Position numbers and translations under genes: made by a program. A DNA stretch of 64,000 nucleotides from Pempheris klunzingeri (lineage: Eukaryota; Chordata; Actinopteri; Acropomatiformes; Pempheridae): contig NC_092017.1 in NCBI RefSeq assembly GCF_042242105.1, forward strand, positions 20,811,432 to 20,875,431, in the 5' to 3' direction. A model generated the notes under the pieces. That model had not been told where the DNA came from and did not search any database. It saw only the letters and a list, made by a program, of their open reading frames with translations. Shown here one piece after another: positions 1 through 12,083 of the stretch (position 1 is the first letter of the stretch; the number at the start of each line of letters is the position of its first letter).

Positions 1-2326
1 GTGAAGCCGGAGGTGGCACCAGGAAATGTCGGAGTCTGAAGAGGCGAGAGGTGGGCAAACATCCCCAGTTTTATCCACATGATGACGGGGAACGGTGCTG
101 TCAGTGTGTGACGTGGTGACCTCCTGTTTGTCTTCCGTCCTGACCTCCTCCTGTCCCACCTTGCTGTGATGAGGTGCCTCCTCCAGGTTGTGGTCTCTGG
201 AGAGCGGGGAGCACCTCTGACCTTTCCGAAACTTCGCCCTCCTGTTCTTGAACCACACCTGGATGAGAGAACACAAACAGCTAAGGTAAATGTATTTATA
301 TCACATAATTCATACACAAGGCAAGGGTGCTTTACAAACATTTAAACTTTAAGAAGAGCTGGAAACAAAGTAAATCCAAATTCACATGAATTAAAGTCAC
401 ATGTCTGAGAATTTATAGTGATATCAAAAGGTGAATGCAGCAGGGTTTTATTCACGCTCTCCAGCTATGTGTTCCCAGCTATAAACATGCAGTGTTGGCT
501 TCAGCAGGTCTCCAGTCAGGTGCTCCTGGGCGGATGTGGCGCTCTCACCTGAATGCGAGCCTCAGGCAGGTTGATGCAGACAGCCAGCCTCTCTCTCATG
601 CCGACGTCTGGGTACTGCGTCTGCTGGAAGGCTTTCTCCAGAGCCTGCAGCTGCGACACTGTGAACGCCGTGCGGCTGCGGCGCTGCTTCTGCTGGTTGC
701 CATACCGAGCCTCCAGAATGAGCTCTGGCAGGAGGGAGAGAAACCAAATGTTGTCACCAAAATATACTCAGCAGTGAGTCAGCAGCCTGTTCTCTCCAAG
801 TTACTGCAATGAGGAGTGTGACAGGAAGGTAAACTCATCTTTTCTGTGCTATCAGGGACGCAGTAGAGCTTTGACCTACCTAGACTCAAGTTTTTACTGA
901 TTCTAGACTTTTATTTGCTGAAAACACGTTACCTATTTTCTGACGCTGACATAATTTATATATGCATTGTGTATTTTTAAATTCATAGTTGGCTTTGCAT
1001 TTGTGGAAGTTGCATCAGATAGGGCTGCAGCTAAAGATTATTTTCACTGGTGATGATCTGATGATTATTTTCTCAATGAATTGATTAGTTGTTTGGTCAA
1101 TGAAATGTCAGAAAATGGTAAAAAAAAAAATAAAAAATGAACATTAGTGTTTCCCAAAGCTTTACTGTCACAGAGGAGTAAAGAAACCAGAAAATATTCA
1201 CATTTAAGAAGCTGGAATCAGAGAATTTTTAGATGGCGATTAATTTAATAGTTATCTTTGCAGCTCTAGTTTCAGATAGATGGTAGATGTGAACCATTAA
1301 ATGTGATTAATGTGTAAGGAGCACTAAAATGGAGCATGGATGAGATAAAGCTCTTTTTAACTAATTTATACACTGCTGGGGAAGTAAACACACTAAAAAA
1401 GCACATCTGTATGTATAAAATCTTTATTTACAAAGTGACCAATGGTGGAATATGTACATTTTTTACTTGTTAATAGCAGCAATGGCACCATGTAAAAATA
1501 CTCTGTAGCCATCATCAAGCCAAGTTTTTGCTTAATTAAAATTACAAAAGTATCATCAAAATATATTTCAAGTACAAAAAGCAAAAGTCATTATGCAGGA
1601 TGGGCCACATCAGAACAATGAGTTGTATTCTGTTAAAGGACTATAATTATTAATGTGCTGTGTGGACGTCACGAACATGTTGCGACTGGTAAAGGTGGAG
1701 CTAATTTGAATGTTTTTGTAACTTGTGAGTGAGTCTTATATGTATGTACGTGTATTTGTTGATTTCAGTTTGGATTACTGGTCAGAATCTGCAAAGTAAC
1801 TAAAAACTTATGTTATTAAATAAATGTAGTTAAGTAAAAATGACAATATTTGCCTCTGAAACGAAGTGTTGAAGTATAAAGTACCGCATACTAGAAATAC
1901 TGAAGTAACGTATCTTGAAATTGTATGTAAGTAAAGTACTTTCCACCACTTTATATGACAAAAGGGTTTTCTGACACAAGAACCCACAAAACAAATCTGT
2001 GTTTGATCAGATATGTGCACAGCATCATAAGTCTGGATATACTTTTTAATCAATAAGCGGCTGGATAGTTCTGGCCATAATAAATGAGAGGAAATCCCTT
2101 TAAGCTTGTGATTAACCTGCTGTTTTTACCTGTGTGTGCAGGACCATGAGGAGCACCTACCTGCCAGTCTCTCAGCCACAGACAGGGTGTGCGCTGATGG
2201 GCTGGCTGCAGAGTAAACGTGGTACTGCTCCGCCATCTGCTGGTGCAGGTCGAACAGCATGGAGTTCACACCGCGGAGGGGATACACACCACTGCTGGAC
2301 GTCCCGCAGAAATTCAAGGAGTTCAT
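1..2326 (-). CDS. Dmbx-type K50 paired-like homeobox gene (3' end outside window)
   Basis: This is a homeodomain transcription factor of the diencephalon/mesencephalon homeobox (Dmbx) family. Visible coding exons are 2326-2161, 724-549 and 258-1, with phases 1 and 0, and the gene continues past the left edge. The first exon encodes a LHQQ-containing N-terminus ending AERLA, as in Dmbx1. The second gives LILEARYG followed by most of the homeodomain, [19 protein letters not shown] through NLPEARIQ. The third starts [12 protein letters not shown], so homeodomain position 50 is lysine (Bicoid/Otx/Gsc/Dmbx class, expected to bind TAATCC). The start at 2326 is chosen because it aligns with the family N-terminus and lies just after a plausible acceptor (2362). 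From memory the homeodomain differs from Dmbx1 at roughly ten positions, and the part after it ([11 protein letters not shown]...) is unlike Dmbx1. I therefore read it as a divergent Dmbx paralogue rather than dmbx1a or dmbx1b. The family's C-terminal OAR motif cannot be checked here. Intron 725-2160 holds repeat remnants. Confidence 0.85.
1021..1269. repeat. Dispersed GGGCTGCA(A/G)CTAA element, copy 1
   Basis: This is an AT-rich element of about 250 bp. It begins AGGGCTGCAGCTAA and ends TTTGCAGCTCTAG, so its ends are imperfect inverted repeats. Related copies lie at about 7095-7258, 8801-9305, 17925-18181, 28895-29142, 52651-52830, 53773-54003 and 60195-60444. The size, TA-rich interior and inverted ends suggest an old non-autonomous DNA transposon (MITE-like). 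I recognise the pattern as common in teleost genomes but cannot name the family. Confidence 0.65.
1792..1951. repeat. Dispersed AAGTAC...TTCCACCACT element
   Basis: This AT-rich repeat has recurring AAGTAC/AGTAAA words and ends in TACTTTCCACCACT. Related fragments are at about 4249-4550, 43995-44360, 47955-48120 with 48395-48460, 62030-62160 and 63645-63790. It is a short, decayed interspersed repeat in an intron of the homeobox gene. The family name is unknown to me. Confidence 0.5.
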
Positions 2327-2373
2327 ATTGAATCTAAGGCACGGAAAGACTTCTTTTACCAACTGAAGGGTGA

Positions 2374-2379
<6 letters not shown>

Positions 2380-2404
<25 letters not shown>
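2380..2404. repeat. (TA)n microsatellite
   Basis: A run of about twelve TA units lies just upstream (minus-strand sense) of the proposed acceptor at 2362. It replaces the usual pyrimidine-rich tract apart from CACCCTTCAG. Confidence 0.95.
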
Positions 2405-2870
2405 CATGGACAGCAGTAGAAAACAAGTAGAAACTCCCACACTCTCCAACCCTGAGTCTCCAAAACTCTCTACACTTGTTAGAGGCATTTAAAAGTAGCA
2501 TTTACTGCAGATTGAATGAATAAAAGTGTTAATTTGAAGCCAACACATACACACATATTAACAGAATATCATTTTAAAAACTCTTTTGGTTAAGTTCTTA
2601 GTCACTGTGCAGCTTCTGAGCTACATTAAGGTGCATTGATATGTGTGTGCATGAGTTGGTAAACAGTGTTATATCGAGTAACAAAAGGTTTTGCTTCAGT
2701 GATTTCGCCTTGGATCCAATTTCACCCCAATCTTGCCATAAAACAGCCTTTTGGACTCAAATGTGACTACTCACAAACCAGACTGCACTGATGTCCACAA
2801 TACAATTAAAACACAAGAATTGTCCCCTCGTTCAGGCATTTGTTTCCCCCGATGAAAACATTTCAAAAAC

Positions 2871-2872
<2 letters not shown>

Positions 2873-2908
<36 letters not shown>
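2873..2908. repeat. (TG)18 microsatellite
   Basis: An uninterrupted TG tract lies 17 bases past the donor of the proposed first exon of the Dmbx-type gene. It is likely polymorphic. Confidence 0.97.
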
Positions 2909-2910
<2 letters not shown>

Positions 2911-2924
2911 CCCTGGCTGTTTAC

Positions 2925-3180
2925 CTGAGATCCAGGCGCGTGATATCCAGGTGCGCCGTTACGCACAGAAATGGGACTCCTTGTGTGGTTTGGAGGTGTA
3001 GTCCGGTACTTCCTAGTCCAGTTTGGGGCCTTGTATCCTCGCTCAGCAGCTCTTGCTCTTTGCCGTGGATCTAATTCTCCAAAACCATTCTCACCCACGA
3101 CTATTTAAGAAGCATTTACCCAGGCTCCCCTCAGCCATTAGCCAATAGAAAGAAAGGTATTAGCCGGGATTAGGTGGGAT
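2925..3180 (-). promoter_or_regulatory. Probable non-coding first exon and promoter of the Dmbx-type gene
   Basis: Reading right to left on the minus strand there is a TAATCC site (3172-3167), a CCAAT-like box in reverse orientation (CCAAT on the plus strand, 3142-3146) and a TATA-like TTAAATA (3108-3102). These are followed by a transcribed-looking stretch ending in a good donor, CTCAG|GTAAAC, after 2925. The next acceptor in register is at 2362 (CTTCAG|TT), 36 bases upstream of the start codon. The first ATG in this exon opens only a five-codon frame, so I read it as 5' UTR. No transcript evidence is available here, so the start site (about 3075) is inferred. Confidence 0.5.
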
Positions 3181-3408
3181 GAGGGAAGAGAGGGGGGTTG
3201 CAAGGGGCTCAAGTTTTTGAAACTATTGAACTTGAGAGATTTATGCCAAGGATCCCCCTACAAGCGAGCGTTTCATTCCCCCCTCCCCAGTTAAAACAAT
3301 TAAAACAATGTGGTGGGCTAATCTCCGAGGCAGGACAGATTAAAATAACAGCCTTTGATTGTGCTCTCCTTCTCAGCCCTCTTTCTCTCATACCGCTGGC
3401 TTTGACAG

Positions 3409-3454
3409 GAGAGAGAGAGAGAGAGAGAGAGAAGGGGGGGGGGGGGGGGGGGGG
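3409..3454. repeat. (GA)12 followed by a run of 21 G
   Basis: A purine-only tract made of twelve GA units, one extra A and 21 consecutive G lies about 350 bp upstream of the proposed start site of the homeobox gene. Such tracts can form triplex or G-quadruplex structures and are prone to sequencing length errors, so the exact G count is doubtful. Confidence 0.9.
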
Positions 3455-4629
3455 TCCTCTCTCTAAGGGTTTGTTTTGCTAACAGGCACCATATTTTGCC
3501 TATAAACTGTCACCATGTGAAGTTAATCTGAAAGCTGCTCAATGAGAACAATTTCTTAAGATCCAGCTGAGCTAAATTAGAAGTCTTCCCAGGAACAGGG
3601 AGGTGAATGGAGAAAAAAAAAAAAACATCATATCATCACCAAAATGATGTCCTCCTACATTTAATAAACCAGACTCCAGTGGTGGAGGGTAAGACCTTTA
3701 CGACATTCATCTGAGAGCTAATTACTGCAAAGGTTCTGATTTCCCATAAACTATAATAAAATATGATGTATTGTCCCCCCCCCTATATAAAGTAGTTAAC
3801 TGTGGCCTGTTAAAACATAAAACTGATTTATATTGACAGCTCATTTTTCCATGAAAACTACTTCATCACTTAGTGCTACAGCCATTCTGGAGCTTTTGAT
3901 TTTATCACATGATCTTCCTCTCCGCTGATAGAGTTTGCTCAGTTGTCATAAAATTCTTTCTTTCTACAGACATTGTGACTTTAAAATGCTCCCAAACGTC
4001 AAAATCGGAACATCTACGATTCCACAACAGCCGGACAGCAAACTCCATCTGCGGAGGAAGATCACGGGATATGACTGAAAGCTGCGGAACAGCTATTAAA
4101 TGGATCTGGTCTGAGACTGTTTTGTCAATTAACATACTGTTTACACATTAATGCATGAGTTCTAACGTGCAGATCATTTTGCATACTAAGTACCACATAT
4201 ACACGTTACTACACATTTTGCACCATTATTTAGTACAATTTGGGACATTTTACTTGTAATGGAGTGTTTTTATGTTTTGCTACTTTTACTGCAGTAAAGT
4301 AGCTGAATACTTCCTCCACCACTGAGATATTCAGTAAAATTATTTAACTTGTAGAGATCCAGGGCTAATTTGAAATGTGAAGTGAAAAGTAATTACATTT
4401 CCCACAGAAGTAACTATGTATTAAGCATTTACTCAAGCACTGTGCTTCAGTTCGGTTCATTATTGAGGTATTTGTACTTTACTTGAGTGGTTTTGTTTTC
4501 TGCTGCTTTATACTTGCACTCCTTAACATTTGAGAGGGAAACATTGGACTTTTTTGTTGTTAGTTATGAGTTTCTTTTTGCAGATTCATTAATAATAGAA
4601 AATCTAATAAATAAATTACGATGTATCAT

Positions 4630-4690
4630 TACAGAATAAGTAAGATTTTATTGATCCTCTGGGGAAATTCACAAGCTTCCCAGCTGTATC
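4630..4690. repeat. TTTTATTGATCC...GGGGAAATTC repeat fragment
   Basis: This matches a motif found at the end of several teleost retroelement-derived repeats: AAGATTTTATTGATCC, then GGGGAAATTCACA. A longer relative is at 20105-20190. It is a short, decayed fragment. Confidence 0.5.
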
Positions 4691-5189
4691 AATGAAAATT
4701 AGCAATATAAAGCGTTAAAATTTGTTTGTTTGAATACTTAACTCTGATGAGTTGATCATACCACAAAAAATCCAAGAAAAACATTTTGTAATTATTAGTT
4801 TACTTGATATCTTCTTACGTTTATTTCCAATGTATTTCTATTTGCTCAATTTTCTGAATTTACAGCGTAAAAAGTGTAAAGTTCTTTAAAATAATGATTC
4901 GCAGTGAGTGCAACTTGTTGCTTGTCCTTTGTTGTCATCAAACGCTGCAGCAGCCTCAGTTTTAATCCCCGTTCTCACTACAAACATATTTTGACGCAGA
5001 ATAAGAAGCTACAGGTACATTCCTCCACCCCAGTCGACTGCACATAAAGAGATCACTTATTATTTTATCAATATTCACAGATAAACATGTGAGATGTCTT
5101 GACTGATTGTGTACTTAAAGTGAGTTATACAAACAACCACGGTCCACTTCTTCCTCTCACACAATCAACTGCTCAGACTTCCAAAATAT

Positions 5190-5580
5190 GTGAAAATGTT
5201 TGTGCTCTTTTTTCCCCTGGCTTTTTTCCTCCTCCTTTCGCTGTTCTTGGCTGTCAAGCTATATTAGTGTCCGATAGAAATAAGTCATTTAGAAGAGGCT
5301 CTGTCGGCCAGCCCCTCAGCCCCACTAAAAGCTCCAGGATTAGGTCCCAGAGGCCTTTGTCTCCGCAGCCCGCAGGATTAGGGGAGATTTACTGCGAGGA
5401 GAGAAAAAAAGTAGTTATTTCATGGCACTTTCATGATGAAACCTGGCCAAAGCTGTGTTGGCTGGGGGGATTAGAGGCACACAAAGAGTGTGGTTGTGTG
5501 TGACCCTCCCCGTCCCAGAGTCGCCCCCCCTCGGATCATTTCCCCTTCGGCGGGCCGGGCAGGGCTCGGCCGGGTTCACC
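5190..5580. promoter_or_regulatory. Candidate enhancer-like block with three GGATTA sites
   Basis: This stretch is more complex and GC-richer than its surroundings. It contains three GGATTA (TAATCC on the other strand) motifs at 5337-5342, 5375-5380 and 5468-5473. TAATCC is the preferred site of K50 homeodomains such as Otx, Gsc and Dmbx. The block lies about 2.2 kb upstream of the Dmbx-type gene. Its role is inferred from motif clustering only. Confidence 0.3.
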
Positions 5581-8500
5581 TCCTACCCATCAGGGCGACC
5601 AGGGTTCAGTCTAAATGAGTGATGGCCTCTTCTTCAATTTGCTCCCCCATTCTCTGTCATCCAAATCTCAATCTGACTGCTTCGCCTTTAAATTCCCACA
5701 ACAACCAGTGAGCTCTAAGCAACAGCAGCATCAGACTCCATTAGTCTTTAAGCTAATCAGCCGTTTTGTGACCTCCAAGTAAGAAACAGGCCTCGGCGCA
5801 GTCGGTCTAATCACCAGGATGGGAGTGTTTTGCATTAAAGACTTAGGTACAGAGGTAAATGAGAAGTTGCAGGATTTCAGCCCCTCCTGTAGTGTTTAAA
5901 ACCGCTTAAAAGGAGTTATCCTGCTCTTAGAGGATCCACTTACACATGCATGGATTACAGTGAATAAAAGACAAAAGGCCAAGTCACATCACTGACAACA
6001 GTCTCACCAGCGAGCAGGTGAACACTCGCACAGGTTTAATAACTGTTGTCACATAGCAGAGGGAATTACAGGGACCTCACCGCTCTGCTGAAAGTACGAA
6101 AATGACGGCGTGAATAGTCTCCGTCAAAACATTCAGTCTTTATCCTGCTGGATGTCAAATAACATGAAGTTATTAAAGTTTGGCTCATTCGAGCCCTGTC
6201 ACATATGTTTCTGTGCTGTTGCAAACATCAGCTGAATTTACCGCAGAACATCTGGACTTTTATTAAACAGGCAATGACAAAAAAGCATGGTATCACTTTC
6301 TAATGAGGCTCCCTTTAAGTTTAACTAATGCCTTTACTAACGGGTCATTTAGTGATCTGGTTATGAGACGTTAACAAGGACAACTTTCGGGTTGGCTGCT
6401 AACAATTTATCATCACTCACACCTGCAGACTTGATGGTTAAACCTCTTTGTTAATGACTTATTAACATTTTGTAAGTGCAGACTTAATGGCTCATTAGAT
6501 CCCGAGAAGCTCATGTGCATTCGTTAAAGGATTACCAGCAGTTATTACTGCATTACTACCACAGAGAAAGGCTAAACAAAGCAGCAGCTAAGCAGCTACC
6601 TACAGGATTTTTCACAACTTGGCAACCCAAAAGTTATTCTTGTTTGACATGACAATATTATAGCCACTACCTGCACTTCACCACTATCACCACTCATTTG
6701 TGTTTTCTTACTACTGTGCGACAATTAACTTCTAATAATGTTTAATGTCGTCACTTTAGAAGCGAAGCTATTTGTACGTAAAAATCGTGAATCTTTTGTC
6801 GACTGATTAATCAGCTAATCATTTTAGCTCTAAATTGGATTTCTGCAACATTTTACTTCAGCACAGGAGACAACTTCAGAGAGAGGATACAACTAGTAAA
6901 ATCCGTTTGTTGTACAAATCTGATCTAAATTCCACATCAGGATTTCAGCTGTGGGTCCTTTGGCAACATTTTGTATTTGCACCTGCAGAAAACAAACAGA
7001 CCCGTTAAAATGTGACACGGTGGGAGCTGTCAGTTTGTGGTTTAGGGTGAGGATGTGGGTGAAAACACTGAGAAAATATTCTGCAAGTGAATTTAGCTTA
7101 TCGTCACATAAATCAAAGAACAGCAGCAAATCCTCACGATTGAGAACCTGGAACTAGAAATTATTTGGCATAATTGCTTAAAAAAATCAGAATGATAATG
7201 CCACTTAATTTTCTGTCCATAGAATAATAAATTATCGACTTATAATCTCAGCTCTCGACATTTAAAGTATATTCATTGATGAAATATTTAGAAAACTATT
7301 TCCATCGGTGGAAACTGGGAGGCAGATGAAGTAAGTGAGGGCGGAGGGGCAGTTAACTTTCTTCTTTTCTTGTCATTGTCTTCTTTTTTTTTGTCACTAA
7401 GAGGTTTTTGTTAATGTCTCCTGTTTAACAGATGCTTCAGAAAGCAAACCCCCTTATGTCCAGGCTTTCTTTGATTGCTTATCAATAGTGGAAATGTGTA
7501 TTGACAAGGAGCTGTCAGGAGGGGACCTTTGTAGTTGTCAGTTATCTCAAAGGAAGGCCCCCTCAGACACCAACTGGATCGATCGGCATGCGAAACACAA
7601 TTGAGAGGCATTTTGGGGCCGCAGCGATAGTCCGGGAGCATGTGGGCCGAAGAGGGGAGAGCAGGCGGAGGAGCTAAAGACTTCTTCATCGGGGGAATCG
7701 ATAGGGCCGGCTGGCCTTTGACCTGAGGGAGACGGGGAGAGCGGGCGGCGGGTCAGTCGGTCCTCTTAAGCCCCTCTGAGTGCCAGGATCATGCTGTGAG
7801 GCCTGACACTGGCTATGACACACTCAGGGCTTAGAGTACACACACACAAAAAAATCTCAAACATACACACAGACATGGATGGCTTCGGCTCAGAGAAATT
7901 AAAATGAGATCAGTTCGTGCCAGCTAGAAGCGTCTAAGTGCACAAAACAATCAATTTTTCTGGTTTTATTGATTTCAGATGAAGAGCTGCTAGTCTGAGA
8001 AATGCACTAATAATTCTTCACTTTATAAGACATGAAGACTTATTATCTTCCAATTATCTACTTATGATCTGGTGTGCAGCCCCTGGGAGCACGGCAATAA
8101 GCAGCTACACCAGCAGATCAATATTGAGGGACTGAGCAAAGATCAGGCTCTTAATTGGGCGAGAGTGCCATAGATAGAGGGGGGGCGGGCAGCTGGGGGT
8201 GTCCCGAGGGTCAAGGGCACCCACAGTGGGCCAGACTGGGGTGAAAGGGGTGAACTCAAGACCAACACAGAGAGAGAAAACAGACCCTGGTCTTTTTAAG
8301 CCGCCACCTTTTCAGCACCATCCTTTAAGGCCCAGTGACAACACAAACTGTGTCAACAAGGATTTTGGTCCACTTCCAAGTTTGAGTTTCAGCCAAACTG
8401 AAGCGGAATGAAGTTACAGAGGGGAAAGGAGACGAGCAATCGAGGGCAGGAAAGTGAGAAATTTGATATGGTGAAAATACAGGAATCAGGAGGAAGTGGT

Positions 8501-8800
8501 GCTGCCTGTGGAAGAGCGCCTGGCCTGTGCACACATTTAGTATATTAAATGTTGTCGCCTCTGGATTTAATGGCTTCCAGTCTACTTTTCCACTGTATGA
8601 GGAAGTTACACATGCAATATGTCTTTTAAGTTCTCTGCCTCAAGTGTTTGGATTCTTTAAATGTACTTTCAACCATCTTCTGCTTTCTGTTTAGCCTGAC
8701 TGTTATGTGGAAGTCGCCTTCTGCATGAGTTTGATCTTTCCAGCAGAGCCAACGAGTTAATTAAAGATGAAACAGGCCAAGAGCTGTTTCCTAAATACCT

Positions 8801-9305
8801 TTAGAGCTGAAAAGATTTGTCTAATAATCAATTAGTGGATTGACAGACAGTTAATTGGCAACTGTTTTAATAGACGATCAATGGTTTTAGTAATTATTCA
8901 AGTAAAAATGCCAAACATCTGCAGGTTGCAGCTTCTTTAATTTGAGGATTTGCTGCTTTTCTTCGTCTTATGTGGTCATAAGATGAAGATCTTTGGGTTT
9001 GGAGCTGGTGGTCTAAAAAAATATCATGGAATAGTAAATAAATTAACTTTGGGTCCATGGTGATGCCTTTCAGTATATTATTTTGTCAGATTAAAAGTCC
9101 AAAAACCCCGATATATTCCATTTTTAATGATAGAAGACATAAAAAAACAGCAAATACTCACATTTGGAACCAGAACAGAAGCAGTAATATGATTTTTTTT
9201 TGACATTTTTACTTAATGAAATGATTTTAACGATTAATCAATCATCAGCATATTCCAGATTCATTTTCTGTTGATTGACTAATCAGTTAATCGGCTAATT
9301 GCCTC
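8801..9305. repeat. Dispersed GGGCTGCA(A/G)CTAA family, longer copy
   Basis: This stretch opens TTAGAGCTGAAAAGATT and contains repeated TAATCAATTAG/GATTAATCAATC words. It ends near CAGTTAATCGGCTAATTG, giving roughly inverted halves. It is probably one long copy or two adjoining copies of the family described at 1021-1269. Confidence 0.5.
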
Positions 9306-11896
9306 AGTCTGTTCAGGATGTGGGCAGTGAGGCGTTTCTTTGCTCCCACTCTCGCCGAGATAATGCAGCTCTCCATTTCTCAGCATGAGGTCAGTTTCAG
9401 AGCCGCGGCCCGCAGCTTCCCCCTCGTGACCCCCACTAGTCAAAGGTGATCACGGGGGAGAGAGAAAGAGAGGCACTGATCGAATTTGATAATGAAGACG
9501 ACCCCTCTAAGCTGCTTTGCTCCACATGTTCAAAATCTCTGCAACACTCAATAAACACTAGGAAGCCCCCCTCCCTGTCACTGGAACATTGTGTAGGTAT
9601 TGATCCTGGCTAACTGGCTCTTTTAATACCTGGGGTCTGCGGCCCGGCCTGGGGAAATGCATACTGACATGTGACGGGAGGAGCTTAACAGGCAAACACA
9701 CCGATGAAAGGATGGGCCTCTCAGTTTAGCATTTCTCCCCCATTTTTTCCAATTTACACATCTGCTGAAGAAAGGAGAATTACTGCCGCTGCACCTGCTG
9801 TTAAGGGGACATATAGGCTGCAAGAGGCCCGGCACTGTACCGAGAAGAAGCTGTCACACTGTCAAAAACTATTTGTGCAGCAAAAAGTAGCAATAAAACT
9901 GTAAAAAGAGAAATGAAATGTGAAAATGAAAGAATAATCAGTGAAATGTATCAACAGTGAAGTAAATTCACCTTGTAGGCAAGAGGATTCATTTTGCTGC
10001 ACCTCCGTCTCATGGTCTTTGGATTAAAGCCTTTTTTAATTTCATAAGGTTTGGAAAAATTAAACACACACTTCTGTCTGTAAAAAAAACTTCTGAGCAA
10101 TGTGGACCCCCTTCTTCACTTTTCCCTGCAGCTCCAGGGAGATGTATGTGTACATGTGGTGCATTCTGATTTATTAGAGCTGTAAAGAAGTGCATCAAAA
10201 TACATTTTTGTGTTTTATGTTTCTGTTTCCTCCCGTTTTGTTTTATAATTCTACTAAATAGCTTATTAAGTGATATAAATATTAACAACAGCATAAATCC
10301 AATGAACAAGGTGATTTAAAAAAAGTGTTTAGTCTTCGTCAGAGGGTTGATAAAAGTTTTTGACCTGAAATGAATGGATTTACTGCATTTCACAAGTCTA
10401 CAGAAACATGATCAACATGTTTGTAGACTTCCCAGCATGCACTGTTTGAGAGTTTAATGTCTTTTTTGTAGTTTAAAGAGAACATACATGATAGAAACTT
10501 GCTGTATCTTTAATGGATGTTAAGATAAGTCATAATTGTTTCCATTCCTAATAGTAAAAATAGTCACTACAGTGAAGGTTAGTACTGAATTCAGCCCGTC
10601 ACACTTTAATAATTAAGGTCACATTTTTCTGTGAACTCTGGTACAAAGTACACGTTAGAAATGAAGATCTGATTCCTCAAACTGTTTACTGAACTTGTTT
10701 TCTTAAATTCAGCGTACTTCACCCAGTTAGTTTTATATTCTCACAACTTTGAACTAATTATTCACCGAGTTCAGTTAACTCACATTTTGAAGATTAAAGA
10801 TTTGAAGATTAAACAATCACTAACTATAGTGTTCAGATAAATGTGTAAAAAGTATATTTGCCACTGAAATTTAGCAGATTAGAAACATAGAGCAGCATAA
10901 AATGGAGACGCTAAAGTGAAGTAGAAACATCTCAAAGTAAACATGTACAGTACTTGAGTATTTCTGTGCAGGCAGGGATGTAAAAACAGAGGGACGTCTT
11001 CTTTTAACTAATACCTTTTAATAGAAAAAGATAAACAACCAAAAATGAACAAATACAAAAGGAAACTGCTTACAGCGTATTTACAGCACTCGAGTATTTT
11101 TTCAGTCATGTTCAACATAAAACAGAAGAGGTTAGCTGGTACTCACTAAATGATAACTGTAATTAATAACCCAGGCCTAATTCAGCGACACAGAACCTAA
11201 TTTTGTCTTTACGGAGGAGTAACTTGTCATACCTGCTATCACAATGATTCCTGTTGGGTTTTTTTACCATGCAGTGCACATGACACAGTGGTGGATATAT
11301 ACGCATGATATACATACATATATGTATATCATCAGTGTTTTATCTGAACTATGAAATACAGTGAAATATTCCATTAGCTTAACCAAATACGGAGCAGCAG
11401 AGACTTGACGCTTCTGCTGAGGCTCTTTTAATATGATCAAGTATTGTAGGATTTGTCAGGTTCTGAGAGCCAACCAGCAAAATGAACCCGAGAAACGCAG
11501 CCTGAACAGAGCACTGGTGACTGGGGAACGAGGTGCAACGTGAAAAACACAAGTGCATTTACATAGCAATGGTCGACATGGACTAAGACGCCAATGCACT
11601 TAACTAAAAACAGGTAATGTGTTTCTCATTAGAAGTGAATGCTTTATAACACAGATGAGGTACTCAGACTTGGGCCCTATGCAACAAGAGCGTTCCTATA
11701 GTGCAATTTAGGCTGAAGACACAGCCTGGCATGAATATCATATTAAATGTCGGCGTTCAGCGGACAATGCCCTGGCATTTTAAGTAGTCAAATAAACAGA
11801 AGCACGTTTGAACTAACATTATTTAGAACTGAAATACCGATGAGCAAATGAAAACACTGTTAATGTGGGCTCCTATTGCTTTGAAGGGACAGTTGT

Positions 11897-11902
11897 TTTA
11901 TT
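11897..11902 (-). terminator. rexo1: rexo1 polyadenylation signal AATAAA
   Basis: This is the first canonical AATAAA after the rexo1 stop codon (12084), about 180 bases downstream in the sense of the gene. The 3' UTR would be about 200 nt. Assignment is by position only. Confidence 0.6.
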
Positions 11903-12083
11903 GAGTCCAGAAGGCAGCAACAACAGTAGACTCCTCTCACGCTTTTTCTGCTGAAAAACACCCGACTGCGCGGTCAGTAACTCTCTGAGAGCAGGCGAAG
12001 GCCTCCTGAACTTCTTCGTCTCCCCGTAACCGCCGCGAAGGCGGGAAGTCGAACTGTGGAAAGTGGAGCAGTGGGGTCGGAGG

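Larger units (their letters stand above)
3181..11879. other. Gene-free interval between the Dmbx-type gene and rexo1
   Basis: I find no credible exon here. The longest open frame (5099-5503, plus strand) has no recognisable domain and crosses the regulatory-looking block at 5190-5580. The interval holds repeat fragments (4249-4550, 4630-4690, 7095-7258, 8801-9305). It also holds several blocks of higher complexity and GC, near 5190-5830, 7400-7760 and 9350-9830, that may be cis-regulatory. A near-perfect palindrome of GATATACAT and ATGTATATC half-sites lies at 11307-11330. Confidence 0.6.

Noticed and set aside
2832..3098. Coding first exon of the homeobox gene
   Set aside because: The open frame begins at GTG, does not resemble the family N-terminus and runs into a CA repeat; a non-coding exon fits better.
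5099..5503. Plus-strand open frame of 134 codons upstream of the homeobox gene
   Set aside because: No domain, no splice or start context, and it overlaps a block that looks regulatory.
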